Assembly (NCBI GenBank): GCA_019136655.1
Contig: JAGVTU010000013.1
Span: 1 to 64,000, forward strand
Reading direction: 5' to 3'
Origin: Bacteroidota bacterium
GTDB lineage: Bacteria; Bacteroidota; Bacteroidia; AKYH767-A; OLB10
Length of the DNA: 64,000 bases
Shown: positions 35,997-45,100 of the stretch, one piece after another
Layout: each line of letters begins with the position of its first letter
Position numbering within the stretch: position 1 is the stretch's first letter
Position numbers and translations under genes: made by a program
The notes under the pieces: model-generated
The model's input: the letters and a program-made list of their open reading frames with translations, nothing else
Databases searched by the model: none
Told to the model about the DNA's origin: nothing

Positions 35997-36071
35997 TGTC
36001 TTGTCCTAAAACAGGTTTACACAAAAAGTGGAAAAAAATAGACAATAAAATTTTTAGGAAATAAATCGCAT
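35997..36071. repeat. Direct repeat, copy 2 (75 bp)
   Basis: Near-identical to 35356-35431, same orientation, about 640 bases apart. Confidence 0.9.
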
Positions 36072-36102
36072 CCTATTTCTTTGTTCTTTTGTCTTGACAC
36101 AA

Positions 36103-36120
36103 TCCCGCAGTTCAGCGGGA
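36103..36120. repeat. TCCCGC hairpin, copy 1
   Basis: TCCCGC-AGTTCA-GCGGGA, followed by CTTTTTGG, which makes it terminator-like on the + strand. An identical hairpin lies at 36166-36183. Confidence 0.85.
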
Positions 36121-36165
36121 CTTTTTGGAGATGGTACAATTATATCTTCTTTTGGCTTGACCCAA

Positions 36166-36183
36166 TCCCGCAGTTCAGCGGGA
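36166..36183. repeat. TCCCGC hairpin, copy 2
   Basis: TCCCGC-AGTTCA-GCGGGA, identical to copy 1 but without the T-run. Confidence 0.85.
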
Positions 36184-36222
36184 CAAAAGGTCAAGGCTGT
36201 ATAAAAACATCTTATTTCTTTG

Positions 36223-36261
36223 TTCTTTTGGCTTGAACCAAAAGAACCAAAAGTTCAAGCC
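36223..36261. repeat. Interleaved inverted repeats
   Basis: TTCTTTTGG (36223-36231) pairs with CCAAAAGAA (36238-36246), and GGCTTGAAC (36230-36238) pairs with GTTCAAGCC (36253-36261). The two hairpins share bases, so only one can form at a time. Confidence 0.8.
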
Positions 36262-36263
36262 TG

Positions 36264-36385
36264 ATGAAAAATCAACTAAAATATTGTTCATTTCATCACG
36301 CAACCCAAGGTCGCTTCGCTCGGGGTTGCTTACTTATTCCTTTCGCTTTGAAATGAACTGCTATTTTTTAACGTTGATTTTTCAT
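36264..36385. repeat. Nested 122-bp inverted repeat (possible MITE or cruciform)
   Basis: Three arm pairs nest in order: ATGAAAAATCAAC (36264) with GTTGATTTTTCAT (36373), GTTCATTTCA (36286) with TGAAATGAAC (36349), and GCAACCC (36300) with GGGTTGC (36323). All three are perfect matches. Confidence 0.9.
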
Positions 36386-36453
36386 AGGGCGTTTGGGTTT
36401 GGTTTGATGAGTGTGTTTTTGTTTTTGATGGAGGAGTTTCTGACTCCCAGCAG

Positions 36454-36471
36454 TTCCGCAGTGCTGCGGAA
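36454..36471. repeat. TTCCGCAG palindrome, second copy
   Basis: TTCCGCAG-TG-CTGCGGAA followed by TGACGGGTGTTCAACA, matching the element at 35446-35480. Confidence 0.85.
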
Positions 36472-36508
36472 TGACGGGTGTTCAACAATTTTGCATTACA
36501 ATAAATGA

Positions 36509-36516
36509 TATTTTAG
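36509..36516 (+). promoter_or_regulatory. Possible -7 box (TATTTTAG)
   Basis: One mismatch to TAnnTTTG, 45 bases before the ATG at 36554. The same octamer lies upstream of the genes at 40090 and 52884. Confidence 0.35.
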
Positions 36517-36553
36517 CAGGTGAAAAATTTTTAACAACTAAAAAAACAGAAAG

Positions 36554-37888
36554 ATGAGAAAAAAATTACTCTCAGCAGTTTTTACAGCACTGATCGCTGT
36601 AACAGCAAATGCACAATGGCAAACAGTGGGTACGGCAGGTTTTTCGGCAGGAGATACGTATTACACTTCTCTTGCATTCAGCAATAGCAACGAACCTTAT
36701 GTGGCTTATAGGGATTGGGGAAATTCAAGAAAAGCTACCGTAATGAAGTTTGACGGAAACAATTGGGTAACGGTGGGCAATGCCGGCTTTTCAGTAGGAG
36801 AGGTATATTACACTTCTCTTGCATTTAGCAGCAGCAACGAACCTTATGTGGCTTATATGGATAGACCTAATTCAGGCAAAGCTACTGTAATGAAGTTTGA
36901 CGGAAACAACTGGGTAACGGTAGGCACGGCAGCCTTTTCAGCAGGAAGTGCATATTACATTTCTCTTGCCATCAACAGCAACAACGAACCTTATGTGGCT
37001 TATCAGGATTCGGCAAATTCAAAAAAAGCTACCGTAATGAAGTTTGACGGAAACAACTGGGTAACGGTAGGCACGGCAGGTTTTTCTGCAGGAATGATAT
37101 TTTATCCTTCTCTTGCATTCAGCAGCAACAACGAACCTTATTTGGCTTATGGTGATTCGGTAAATTCAAATAAAGCTACCGTAAAGAAGTTTGACGGAAA
37201 CAATTGGGTAACCGTGGGCAATGCAGGCTTTTCAGCAAGTGATGCAGGCGAAACATTTCTTGCGATGAGCAGCAGCAACGAACCTTATGTGTCTTATCGG
37301 GATTGGGCAAATTCATTAAAAGCTACCGTAATGAAGTTTGACGGAACCAACTGGGTAACGGTGGGCAATGCCGGTTTTTCAGCTGGAGAGATACTTTACT
37401 CTTCTCTAGCATTAAGCAATAGCAACGAACCTTATGTGGCTTATCTGGATATGCCTAATTCAGGCAAAGCTACCGTAATGAAGTTTGACGGAAACAACTG
37501 GGTAACGGTGGGTACATCAGGCTTTTCGGCAGGAGTTGTAACTTACACTTCTATTGCATTCAGCAGCAACAACGAACCTTATGTGGCTTATCAGGATAGG
37601 GCAAATTTATGGAAAGCGACCGTAATGAAGTTTGTGGGACCAACTGGTGTGAGCAACCTTAATGCAGCGAACAACGCAATAGATGTTTATCCCAACCCGA
37701 CAAACAGCATGATTAACTTTTCAGTTCTTACAAATGTGCAACTGACCACTGTAACAGGACAAATGATTGCAGACAAGAAGAATGTAAACTCGCTTGACAT
37801 TTCTGACCAACCGGCAGGCATTTACTTTTTGACACTTACTGACAACAACGGACAAGTGGTGCAACGAAGTAAAATTGTGAGAGAGTAA
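36554..37888 (+). CDS. T9SS-sorted protein with seven 49-residue repeats (copy A)
   Basis: A 444-residue exported protein. The signal peptide ends TANAQ at residue 21. Seven units of exactly 49 residues follow (22-364), each with WVTVGxAGFSAG, SLAFSxSNEPYVAYxD and KATVMKFDGNN. Seven repeats with strand-rich units fit a seven-bladed beta-propeller. The rest is a T9SS type A sorting domain (DVYPNPTNSMINFSV, then PAGIYFLTLTDNNGQ). The next gene is a close paralogue with the same layout. No catalytic motif was seen; carbohydrate or surface binding is possible. Confidence 0.85.
   Translation: MRKKLLSAVFTALIAVTANAQWQTVGTAGFSAGDTYYTSLAFSNSNEPYVAYRDWGNSRKATVMKFDGNNWVTVGNAGFSVGEVYYTSLAFSSSNEPYVAYMDRPNSGKATVMKFDGNNWVTVGTAAFSAGSAYYISLAINSNNEPYVAYQDSANSKKATVMKFDGNNWVTVGTAGFSAGMIFYPSLAFSSNNEPYLAYGDSVNSNKATVKKFDGNNWVTVGNAGFSASDAGETFLAMSSSNEPYVSYRDWANSLKATVMKFDGTNWVTVGNAGFSAGEILYSSLALSNSNEPYVAYLDMPNSGKATVMKFDGNNWVTVGTSGFSAGVVTYTSIAFSSNNEPYVAYQDRANLWKATVMKFVGPTGVSNLNAANNAIDVYPNPTNSMINFSVLTNVQLTTVTGQMIADKKNVNSLDISDQPAGIYFLTLTDNNGQVVQRSKIVRE
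36617..37645 (+). repeat. Seven tandem 147-bp units in copy A
   Basis: Each unit codes 49 residues; units differ mainly in the variable residues between SAG and SLAF, and between YVAY and KATV. Confidence 0.92.
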
Positions 37889-37986
37889 CTATGCATCAAT
37901 TTAAATACGCGCAGGAGGTCTAATAATTTTAATTCAACTTCTGCAAATCTGTTGTAACTAATTATAGTTGTACAACTATAAATGAC

Positions 37987-37994
37987 TATATTCG
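37987..37994 (+). promoter_or_regulatory. Possible -7 box (TATATTCG)
   Basis: One mismatch to TAnnTTTG, 43 bases before the ATG at 38030. The GCAGGTGAAAA stretch after it also follows the box upstream of copy A. Confidence 0.35.
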
Positions 37995-38029
37995 CAGGTG
38001 AAAATATTAACAGCAAAAAACAAAACAAA

Positions 38030-39370
38030 ATGATGAGAAAAATATTACTTTCAGCAGTTTTTACAACGTTAATCGCAGTAACAGCAAATGCACAATGGAC
38101 AACAGTTGGCACACCAGGTTTTTCGGCTGGAGGGGCAAGTTATATTTCACTTGCATTAAGCAGTAGTAACGAACCTTATGTGGCTTATATAGATGCCGCG
38201 AATTCAGGCAAACTTACCGTAATGAAGTTTGACGGGACCAATTGGGTAACGGTGGGCAGCCCAGGCATTTCAATAGGGGGTATATGTGGTACTACTATTA
38301 CATTCAGCAATAACAACGAACCTTATGTGATTTATGGGGACATTGGAAATTACAACAAAGCTACCGTAAAGAAGTTTGACGGAACCAACTGGGTATTGGT
38401 GGGTAACCAAGGTTTTTCATATGGAGGAATTTTGACCCCAAGTATTGCATTCAGCAACAACAACGAACCTTATGTGGCTTATACGGATTATGATAATCTA
38501 GACAAAGTTACCATAATGAAATTTGACGGAACTAACTGGGTATATGTGGGCAGCCCAGCAGGCATTTCAACAGGATTTGCAAGTTACGTTTCCATTAAAT
38601 TCAGCAACACTAACGAACCTCATGTGGCTTTTAAGGATTATTCATATTCATACGGTGTTAGCGTAATGAAGTTTGACGGGACTAATTGGTCATGGGTGCA
38701 TGGTTTTGGCGTTTCAGCAGCAGCAGCAGATTACATTTCTCTTGCATTCAGCAACAACAATGAACCTTATGTGGCTTATAAGGATTTCGGATATTCATAC
38801 AAAGCTACTGTAATAAAATTTGACGGAAACAACTGGGTACCGGTGGGCAGCACAGGTTTTTCAGCAGGAGTGGCAAATTTCACTTCACTTGCTATGAGCA
38901 GCAACAACGTACCTTTTGTGGCTTATCAGGATGGGGCAAATTCAAAAAAAGCTACTGTAATGAAGTTTAATGGAACCAACTGGGTACCGGTCGGCACGAC
39001 AGGCTTTTCAGCAGCACGAGCAGATTACACTTCTCTTGCATTAAGCAACAGCAATGAGCCCTATGTAGCTTATTCGGATTCGGCAAATTCATGGAAAGTT
39101 ACCGTAATGAAGTTTGGGGGACCAACGGGTGTTAGCAACCTTAATGCAGCGAACAACACAATAGATGTTTATCCTAACCCGACAAACGGCATGATTAACT
39201 TTTCAGTTCTTACAAATGTGCAACTGACTACTGTAACAGGACAAATGATTGCCGAAAAGAAGAATGTAAACTCACTTGACATTTCTGATCAACCGGCAGG
39301 CATTTACTTTTTGACACTAACCGACAACAACGGACAAGTGGTGCAACGAAGTAAAATTGTGAGAGAGTAA
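38030..39370 (+). CDS. T9SS-sorted protein with seven repeats (copy B)
   Basis: A 446-residue paralogue of the preceding gene. Signal peptide MMRKILLSAVFTTLIAVTANAQ. Seven repeats follow (23-366), one of 50 residues and the others 49; they are more diverged than in copy A. The T9SS type A domain differs from that of copy A at only three positions over its last 75 residues (A/T, S/G, D/E), although the repeats differ widely. This suggests gene conversion or selection on the sorting domain. The leader and the first bases after the stop (TAACTATGCAT) also match copy A, so the duplicated unit included flanking DNA. Function is unknown. Confidence 0.85.
   Translation: MMRKILLSAVFTTLIAVTANAQWTTVGTPGFSAGGASYISLALSSSNEPYVAYIDAANSGKLTVMKFDGTNWVTVGSPGISIGGICGTTITFSNNNEPYVIYGDIGNYNKATVKKFDGTNWVLVGNQGFSYGGILTPSIAFSNNNEPYVAYTDYDNLDKVTIMKFDGTNWVYVGSPAGISTGFASYVSIKFSNTNEPHVAFKDYSYSYGVSVMKFDGTNWSWVHGFGVSAAAADYISLAFSNNNEPYVAYKDFGYSYKATVIKFDGNNWVPVGSTGFSAGVANFTSLAMSSNNVPFVAYQDGANSKKATVMKFNGTNWVPVGTTGFSAARADYTSLALSNSNEPYVAYSDSANSWKVTVMKFGGPTGVSNLNAANNTIDVYPNPTNGMINFSVLTNVQLTTVTGQMIAEKKNVNSLDISDQPAGIYFLTLTDNNGQVVQRSKIVRE
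38096..39127 (+). repeat. Seven tandem units of about 147 bp in copy B
   Basis: Same unit as in copy A; the fourth unit has one extra codon. Confidence 0.9.
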
Positions 39371-39661
39371 CTATGCATAGAAGACGTTTGGTGAAATGAT
39401 GAGGTTAGTTTTACGCAGATACTTTTGTGGTTAATTAAAGTTAGGTTCTCAGCATCAGTGTTTGTTGTAACAATTGCCATCTTCTCCAAACCGGAAATGT
39501 CAGCGGTAACCTTATTGAACGATTGTGCTGAAATTAAACAGTCAAACAGGTGAACAGACAACAGTTTTGGTAAAAATAATTAAGGAGTAATGTTTCACAC
39601 AGTTGCAATAAGTTTGACTTAACCTCACAAGAATTTTGAACTCAACAAATTCATATCTTAA

Positions 39662-39937
39662 ATGAACGTAATTTCAATTATTAAAAACTTTTTCAAAATC
39701 AAACCTAAGACTCCATATCAGGAGTGTGTGAAAACAATCAGAAAGTTAGGTTACAAAAAAGAAAGCGAAGGATTTTATATAAGAGATAGTTCGAGTGGAA
39801 CAACAACGATATGGATTTCGGAAGACGGTATCAGAATAAAGGTTTACTCAGGTGGATATGCTGAATCTGATTTTTGGCCTGCCCCTCTCCCGAATACTAA
39901 ACAATTAACCAGGTTTATCAGACAAAATGAATTGTAA
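39662..39937 (+). CDS. Hypothetical small protein
   Basis: A 91-residue protein I do not recognise, with even codon use and an ATG start. It has no signal peptide or membrane segment. The middle is strand-rich (GFYIRDSSSGTTTIWISEDG) and Tyr/Gly-rich toward the end. It lies alone between the twin repeat proteins and the FG-GAP protein. Confidence 0.55.
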   Translation: MNVISIIKNFFKIKPKTPYQECVKTIRKLGYKKESEGFYIRDSSSGTTTIWISEDGIRIKVYSGGYAESDFWPAPLPNTKQLTRFIRQNEL

Positions 39938-40069
39938 CATGCAAAGCCTGCTGCAGATTGGTGAGTTGTTCGATGGCATGTGAATTAAATAATCTGTATG
40001 TAAAGTGAGTTTTTCAGCTTAGATTAATTAGTTTTAGTATCTAACTGCCTGACATACTTATTCAATTAA

Positions 40070-40077
40070 TATTTTAG
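40070..40077 (+). promoter_or_regulatory. Possible -7 box (TATTTTAG)
   Basis: Same octamer as at 36509; 20 bases before the ATG at 40090. Confidence 0.35.
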
Positions 40078-40089
40078 AACTTCGATTTT

Positions 40090-41430
40090 ATGAAAAGCTT
40101 TATTTCATTCATCAGCCTGTTGCTGCTCTCTATTACTGCAAGTGCTCAGTTTGGTACACCGGTGATTATTGACAGTAATATTGCACCTCAGCTCAGAAAC
40201 ATTATTGCTGTTGATATAGACAATGATGGTTTGAAAGATATTGTTATATCACACCAGACTGACACCATCAAGTGGTACAAAAACTTAGGGAATAATACTT
40301 TTTCAGCACCTGTAGTTTTAACATCTACTATTGCAAAACCTTTTTTTATTGCCACAGGTGATGCGGATAATGATTCGAAAACAGATTTGCTGGTGGCTAA
40401 TAATAACAGCAATAATTCGCAAGTGGTGCTGATTAACAACAATGGTTTAATCCCAACCGTCATAGATAGTGGATTGGATGTTGGAACTTATCGCGCATAT
40501 TTTACAGATTTTAATAATGATGGCGATGAGGATATCATTGCTTGCAGCGACTTAATGATTACACTTTATCTCAACAATGGTGCAGGTGTTTTTGGCGGCA
40601 GAATTGTATTGCGCGACAATGCCGAATTTTATAATCTGACAGTTGCTGATTTTAATGGAGATAACTTCCCGGATATAGGAGTAAGTTCATCCAATGGTGG
40701 CGAGGTGCAAATGAATGACACTTCGGATAGCTTATCCGCCCCCAACCTACTTAATTTGCATCTTAGTGGGTTTATCACCCACACTGACGTCAATAATGAT
40801 GGTCAGTTTGATATTGTTTATCCGAGCAGTACACCAAAACATTATGACATTTACAGAAACACAGGAGGAGGAAACTTTACATTGAATCAGTCGGTGGCAT
40901 TTGATTTACCTAATATTCAAAATCCACCCTTTGCACTGGCAACCGTAAATGCCGATGCTTTTACTGATGCCGTATATTCACGTATTAATAACAACAGGTC
41001 GTTATATTGGCAGGAAAATGATGGAGCAGGAAATTTTCAAAATGAACAGCTTATTGACAACACTGAAATATATGATGCGATATTTTTAGCCGATATGGAT
41101 AATGACGGGGATAATGATATACTTTGGTATGGGTTTAATTTTAATGCCGGTCAGAAAAAAATCGGCTTTATAGAGAATAATACCATCACACTGGGAGTTG
41201 ATTATATAAAGTCAACTACAGTAAGAATTTATCCCAACCCTGCTTCAACGTTGCTGAATATTGAAAGTCAAGATAAGATTTCAAGTGTTGAAATATATTC
41301 AGCGAATGGAGAGAAGATTGCAACATACCATACATCGCAAATTGATATTTCGAAACTGGCAAAGGGCAGCTATCTGTTGAATGTAACAACCAACAAGAAC
41401 ACATTCACTACAGAATTTGTAAAGAAATAG
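40090..41430 (+). CDS. FG-GAP/VCBS-repeat protein with T9SS sorting domain
   Basis: A 446-residue exported protein with signal peptide MKSFISFISLLLLSITASAQ. The mature part has several calcium-binding FG-GAP/VCBS repeats marked by D-x-D-x-D-G motifs (DIDNDGLKDIVIS, DADNDSKTDLLVA, DFNNDGDEDIIA, DFNGDNFPDIGV, DVNNDGQFDIVY, DMDNDGDNDILW). These form beta-propeller blades and often bind carbohydrates or proteins. A T9SS type A domain ends the protein (VRIYPNPASTLLNIE, KGSYLLNVTT). It is the third T9SS-sorted gene in a row on this strand. Confidence 0.88.
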   Translation: MKSFISFISLLLLSITASAQFGTPVIIDSNIAPQLRNIIAVDIDNDGLKDIVISHQTDTIKWYKNLGNNTFSAPVVLTSTIAKPFFIATGDADNDSKTDLLVANNNSNNSQVVLINNNGLIPTVIDSGLDVGTYRAYFTDFNNDGDEDIIACSDLMITLYLNNGAGVFGGRIVLRDNAEFYNLTVADFNGDNFPDIGVSSSNGGEVQMNDTSDSLSAPNLLNLHLSGFITHTDVNNDGQFDIVYPSSTPKHYDIYRNTGGGNFTLNQSVAFDLPNIQNPPFALATVNADAFTDAVYSRINNNRSLYWQENDGAGNFQNEQLIDNTEIYDAIFLADMDNDGDNDILWYGFNFNAGQKKIGFIENNTITLGVDYIKSTTVRIYPNPASTLLNIESQDKISSVEIYSANGEKIATYHTSQIDISKLAKGSYLLNVTTNKNTFTTEFVKK

Positions 41431-41579
41431 ATGCTATGAAATGCTGACAAGGTGGCACTTAAGTGTGTCAAGTGTTTTGATGGAAACTTATTATTAGATT
41501 TGATTATTGATTCTTTGTTTGGCTTACGATAAATTAAGATGGTAAAGAACTATGACTTCGAGTAACCAGTAACGGAAAT

Positions 41580-41981
41580 ATGAAAGATAAACTGCCCATA
41601 GGATATTATCTGAAGAATGCAGACAGATTACTGACTGAGGGAATTAACCACATTCACCAAGAGATGGGTATTACCAGAACAGACTGGCAAATATTGAATT
41701 CGATACATGAAAATGATAAAATAGATTTAGATAAAATCGCAGAACTGCTTAAGGCATTTGCTGATAAGGAAACAATAGAAAATTCTCTTACGGCACTGGC
41801 AAAGCGACAGTTGATATCGGATAATCAATTATTGTCGCTGACTGAAGAAGGAAAGAAATTATTTGAAACTTGTCTTCAAAAACAAAAAGCTTTCAGGCAG
41901 AAATCAATGGAAGGATTAACACAGGAACAGTATGAGCAAACTATTTCATTTCTCGAAAAACTGATTGATAACCTGAAATGA
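41580..41981 (+). CDS. MarR-like winged-helix regulator
   Basis: A 133-residue protein with the MarR shape: an N-terminal helix, a winged helix at about 25-95 (TRTDWQILNSIHE, IDLDKIAELLKAF, ENSLTALAKRQLI, LSLTEEGKKLFE) and a C-terminal dimerisation helix (LTQEQYEQTISFLEKLI). MarR proteins usually repress nearby genes and respond to small ligands. It stands alone here, 149 bases after the FG-GAP gene, so the target is unclear. Confidence 0.8.
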   Translation: MKDKLPIGYYLKNADRLLTEGINHIHQEMGITRTDWQILNSIHENDKIDLDKIAELLKAFADKETIENSLTALAKRQLISDNQLLSLTEEGKKLFETCLQKQKAFRQKSMEGLTQEQYEQTISFLEKLIDNLK

Positions 41982-42106
41982 CTGAAAGAAATCAGACCTT
42001 CCCTCCTGTTACTATATTTTAATTCTGCAAAAAATCACAAGTAAACGAATCAAAAGGTTTTTGATTTTCAGCAGAAAAAATTCTGAGAAATAAATGTTGT
42101 TAAATC

Positions 42107-42142
42107 AAAAAGGCTGACTCGAATGTGAGACAGCCTTTTTTG
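42107..42142. terminator. Bidirectional terminator
   Basis: AAAAAGGCTG (42107-42116) pairs with CAGCCTTTTT (42131-42140) around a 14-base loop. It lies between the convergent marR-like gene and the giant Ig-repeat gene, with T-runs on both strands. Confidence 0.85.
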
Positions 42143-42160
42143 TTATTCAATAAAACAGTT

Positions 42161-45100
42161 TTATCGCAACAGCGTAACAGTGCCGTTATAATCGTGGCGC
42201 TTGCCACTCTTGGTTGTTACAACGAGTGAATACACATAGGTTCCCTGAGGTGCTACTCCGCCACGTCCATCGCTGCCATCCCACGGTTTGCCCGGTGAAT
42301 CGGTTTGATACATCATTTGTCCCCAGCGGTTGAATATTCTCAGTTTAAATCCTGAATAATCCATATTGAATCCGGGGTCGAAGAATACTTCGTTGCGACC
42401 GTCACTGTTAGGAGTAAATGCATTGGGCACCCAGAAAGGATTAATTACAATGGTTTTCTCAGTTGAGTCAACACATCCTGAAATATTTTCTACAATCAGC
42501 TTCACCTGAAATTCGCCTACATCAGAGAAATAATGTGATACATTTTGCTCGAAGAGTGTGTCGCCAAGACCAAACACCCACTTCCAGTTTACGGCATAGT
42601 CAGACTCATCAGTAAACAATACCGGGCCACTGTAGATGTTGGTCATCATCGGATCGGCTTTGAACTTAGCAACAGGAAGCGGATAGAAGAATACATCCAC
42701 ATCCTTCATCAGTGAATCAGTACATCCAAACGGATTGGTAACAACCAGTTTGATCTGATAGGTACCGGGCACTGCAAACACGAGTGATGGGCTTAACATA
42801 TGTGAGAATACACTGTCGCCTACACTCCACTGGAAAGTAGCTCCCGGCATATATGTTGACTGATTGATGAAATGAATATTGGTGACTTCACATGACTTGC
42901 TGGTATCGTTTGTAAAGCTGACAACAGGATAAGAATGTGCAATGAATGCAAACGCAGGTGATGTGTTGGTACATCCGTTGGCATCCGTTACCTGCACTGT
43001 GTAGTTTCCGGTTTGACTTACTGTGAGCGTACTTGCAGCACTGTTGTCGGACCAGAGGTAAGATGTGTAAGGTAATGTTGTTGACAATACTGAAGTTGCA
43101 CCTTCGCATACTCCACTCACTCCGGTGATGACAGGTTGCGGCAACGGATTGACAGTAATGGTTGCCATTCCGCTCATCTGAGTACCGGGACAATTGTTGT
43201 CGCTGATGGCAGTGAGTGAATAAGTGGATGTGGCAGCAGGACTTAAATTCAACGTCAGCGGATTCTGAGATGTGGTTGCTGTTGTTGACTGGCCTGTTGC
43301 ATTATTCAGATAGGTGTAAGTAAATGGTGCTTCACCTGTGAACTGTAACTGTATTTGCGCAGTTTGGTTGAGACAAATAACAGGAGAACCTGAAATAACT
43401 GCCTGCGGCAAATCGTGAACAGTGATGGTAGTGTTTCCTGTAGCATTGGTCTTACATCCGTACAAACCTGTTACCAATCCTGAAAGACTATAAGTAGTAG
43501 TGCTTGTAGGAGTAACAGGAATTGTAACCGAAGGTGTGTTGGACACCACAGGGAAACTGGTAGTACCGTCAGAGTAAGTTACTGCATAAGGACCATTGGC
43601 AGTGAAGTTAAGCGTGATAGAGCCTGACGTGCCATTGCACAATGATGGTGTTGCAGTGGTGATAGCAACTGTAGGATTATCGAGCACAGTGATTGCCACA
43701 CTCTGATTGATGGTAGCAGGACAATTGGCATCATTAATAGTAGCCAGTGTATAATTAGCAGTGCTTTGAGGAGCTACATAGAACGAATAGCTGCTGCCTG
43801 CAGAATTAACCACACCTGCGCCTTGCATCTGGAAGGTAAACGGTGCAACACCTGTAAACTGAATATTTAACTGTGTGCTGTCGCCTTTGCAAAGTGTATC
43901 ACTTGCTGTTGTTATAACCGCTTGCGGAATATCATTTACCGTAATTGTTGCACTTCCTGAAGCAGGGCCTGCACATCCATTGCCGTCAATAGTAGCCGGC
44001 AAGGTATAAACCGTAGTGGATGCAGGTGAAACAGGAATAGTAACAGAAGCAGAATTGGTAGTAAATGGTCCGTTGTTTACACTACCTGCAAGGTAGCTGT
44101 AGCTATAAGGTGCTTCGCCAGTGAAGTTGATGGTAAGATTTGTTGAACTGCCTGCACATATTGCAGTGGTACCTGTTAAGGTTGCACCGGGAGTTGGAAC
44201 AACACGTACATACGCTGACTGATTAACTGCATTGTTGGTACAGTTGGCATCACTCAGTGTTATTCCTAAATCGTATGTCGAACTTACAGTTGGCGAAACA
44301 GGAATGGTTGCAGAATTTGTAGGAGATGATAATGCACCTGAAGGTGTACCATTGGTTAAGTATGTATAATCAAATGGTGGTGTTCCGGTAAACTGAATAT
44401 TAAGTGTTGTTGAACTTCCGAAGCAGATGGTATCATTGCCTGTGAGTGTTGCAGTAGGAATTTCATTAACAGTAACAGTGGCTGAACCTGCCATGGCAGT
44501 GCCTGTACAATAGTTGTCTGAAATTGCTATTGGCGTATAAGTTGTCTGCCCAACAGGAGGAGTAACTGAAACTACTAAAGGATTGCTGCTTGTAGTGCCG
44601 CTAACATTTGAAGTACCGTTGAAATAAGTATAGTTAAACGGTGCATTACCTGTAAATACCAGTGTAAAGTTGGCTGCAACACCATCGCACACTGTTGGAT
44701 TGCCACTCACTGCCATTGTTGGTAATGGTCTTACAACAATTTGTGCAGTTGCAGGATTAACTGGAGAACTGCATCCCATCAAACCTGTTACGTTTCCTAC
44801 GAGTGAATATGTTGTAGTTCCTGATGAAGGAGTAACCGGAATGGTAGTTGAATTGCCCGTACTTGTAACTCCACTGGTAATACTTCCATTGCTATACGAA
44901 GTGTTGAATGGACCAATACCTGTAAAATTAATGGTAATACTTCCACTCTGCCCTGCACACAGATTTGGTGTGGTAGTTGAGATAACAGCAGTAGGCAATG
45001 GCACCACGGTTACTTTTACCGTTTGATTTGTATTATTTGTACACAACTGATCATTTACCTGAACAAGTGTATAATTGGTAGTTGAAGCAGGCGATACAGG

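Larger units (their letters stand above)
35310..36553. other. Repeat-rich right edge of the accessory island
   Basis: About 1.2 kb without a secure gene. It contains a 76/75-bp direct repeat pair, four short palindromes and a nested 122-bp inverted repeat, each listed separately. It may be decayed mobile DNA. Confidence 0.7.

Noticed and set aside
36233..36508. A 91-codon frame over the nested inverted repeat
   Set aside because: It simply reads through the palindromes. Its coding pattern is explained by the repeat, and no promoter or homologue is evident.
36617..39127. CRISPR-like or non-coding satellite DNA
   Set aside because: The 147-bp periodicity is in frame, codes a consistent 49-residue unit and is flanked by a signal peptide and a sorting domain.
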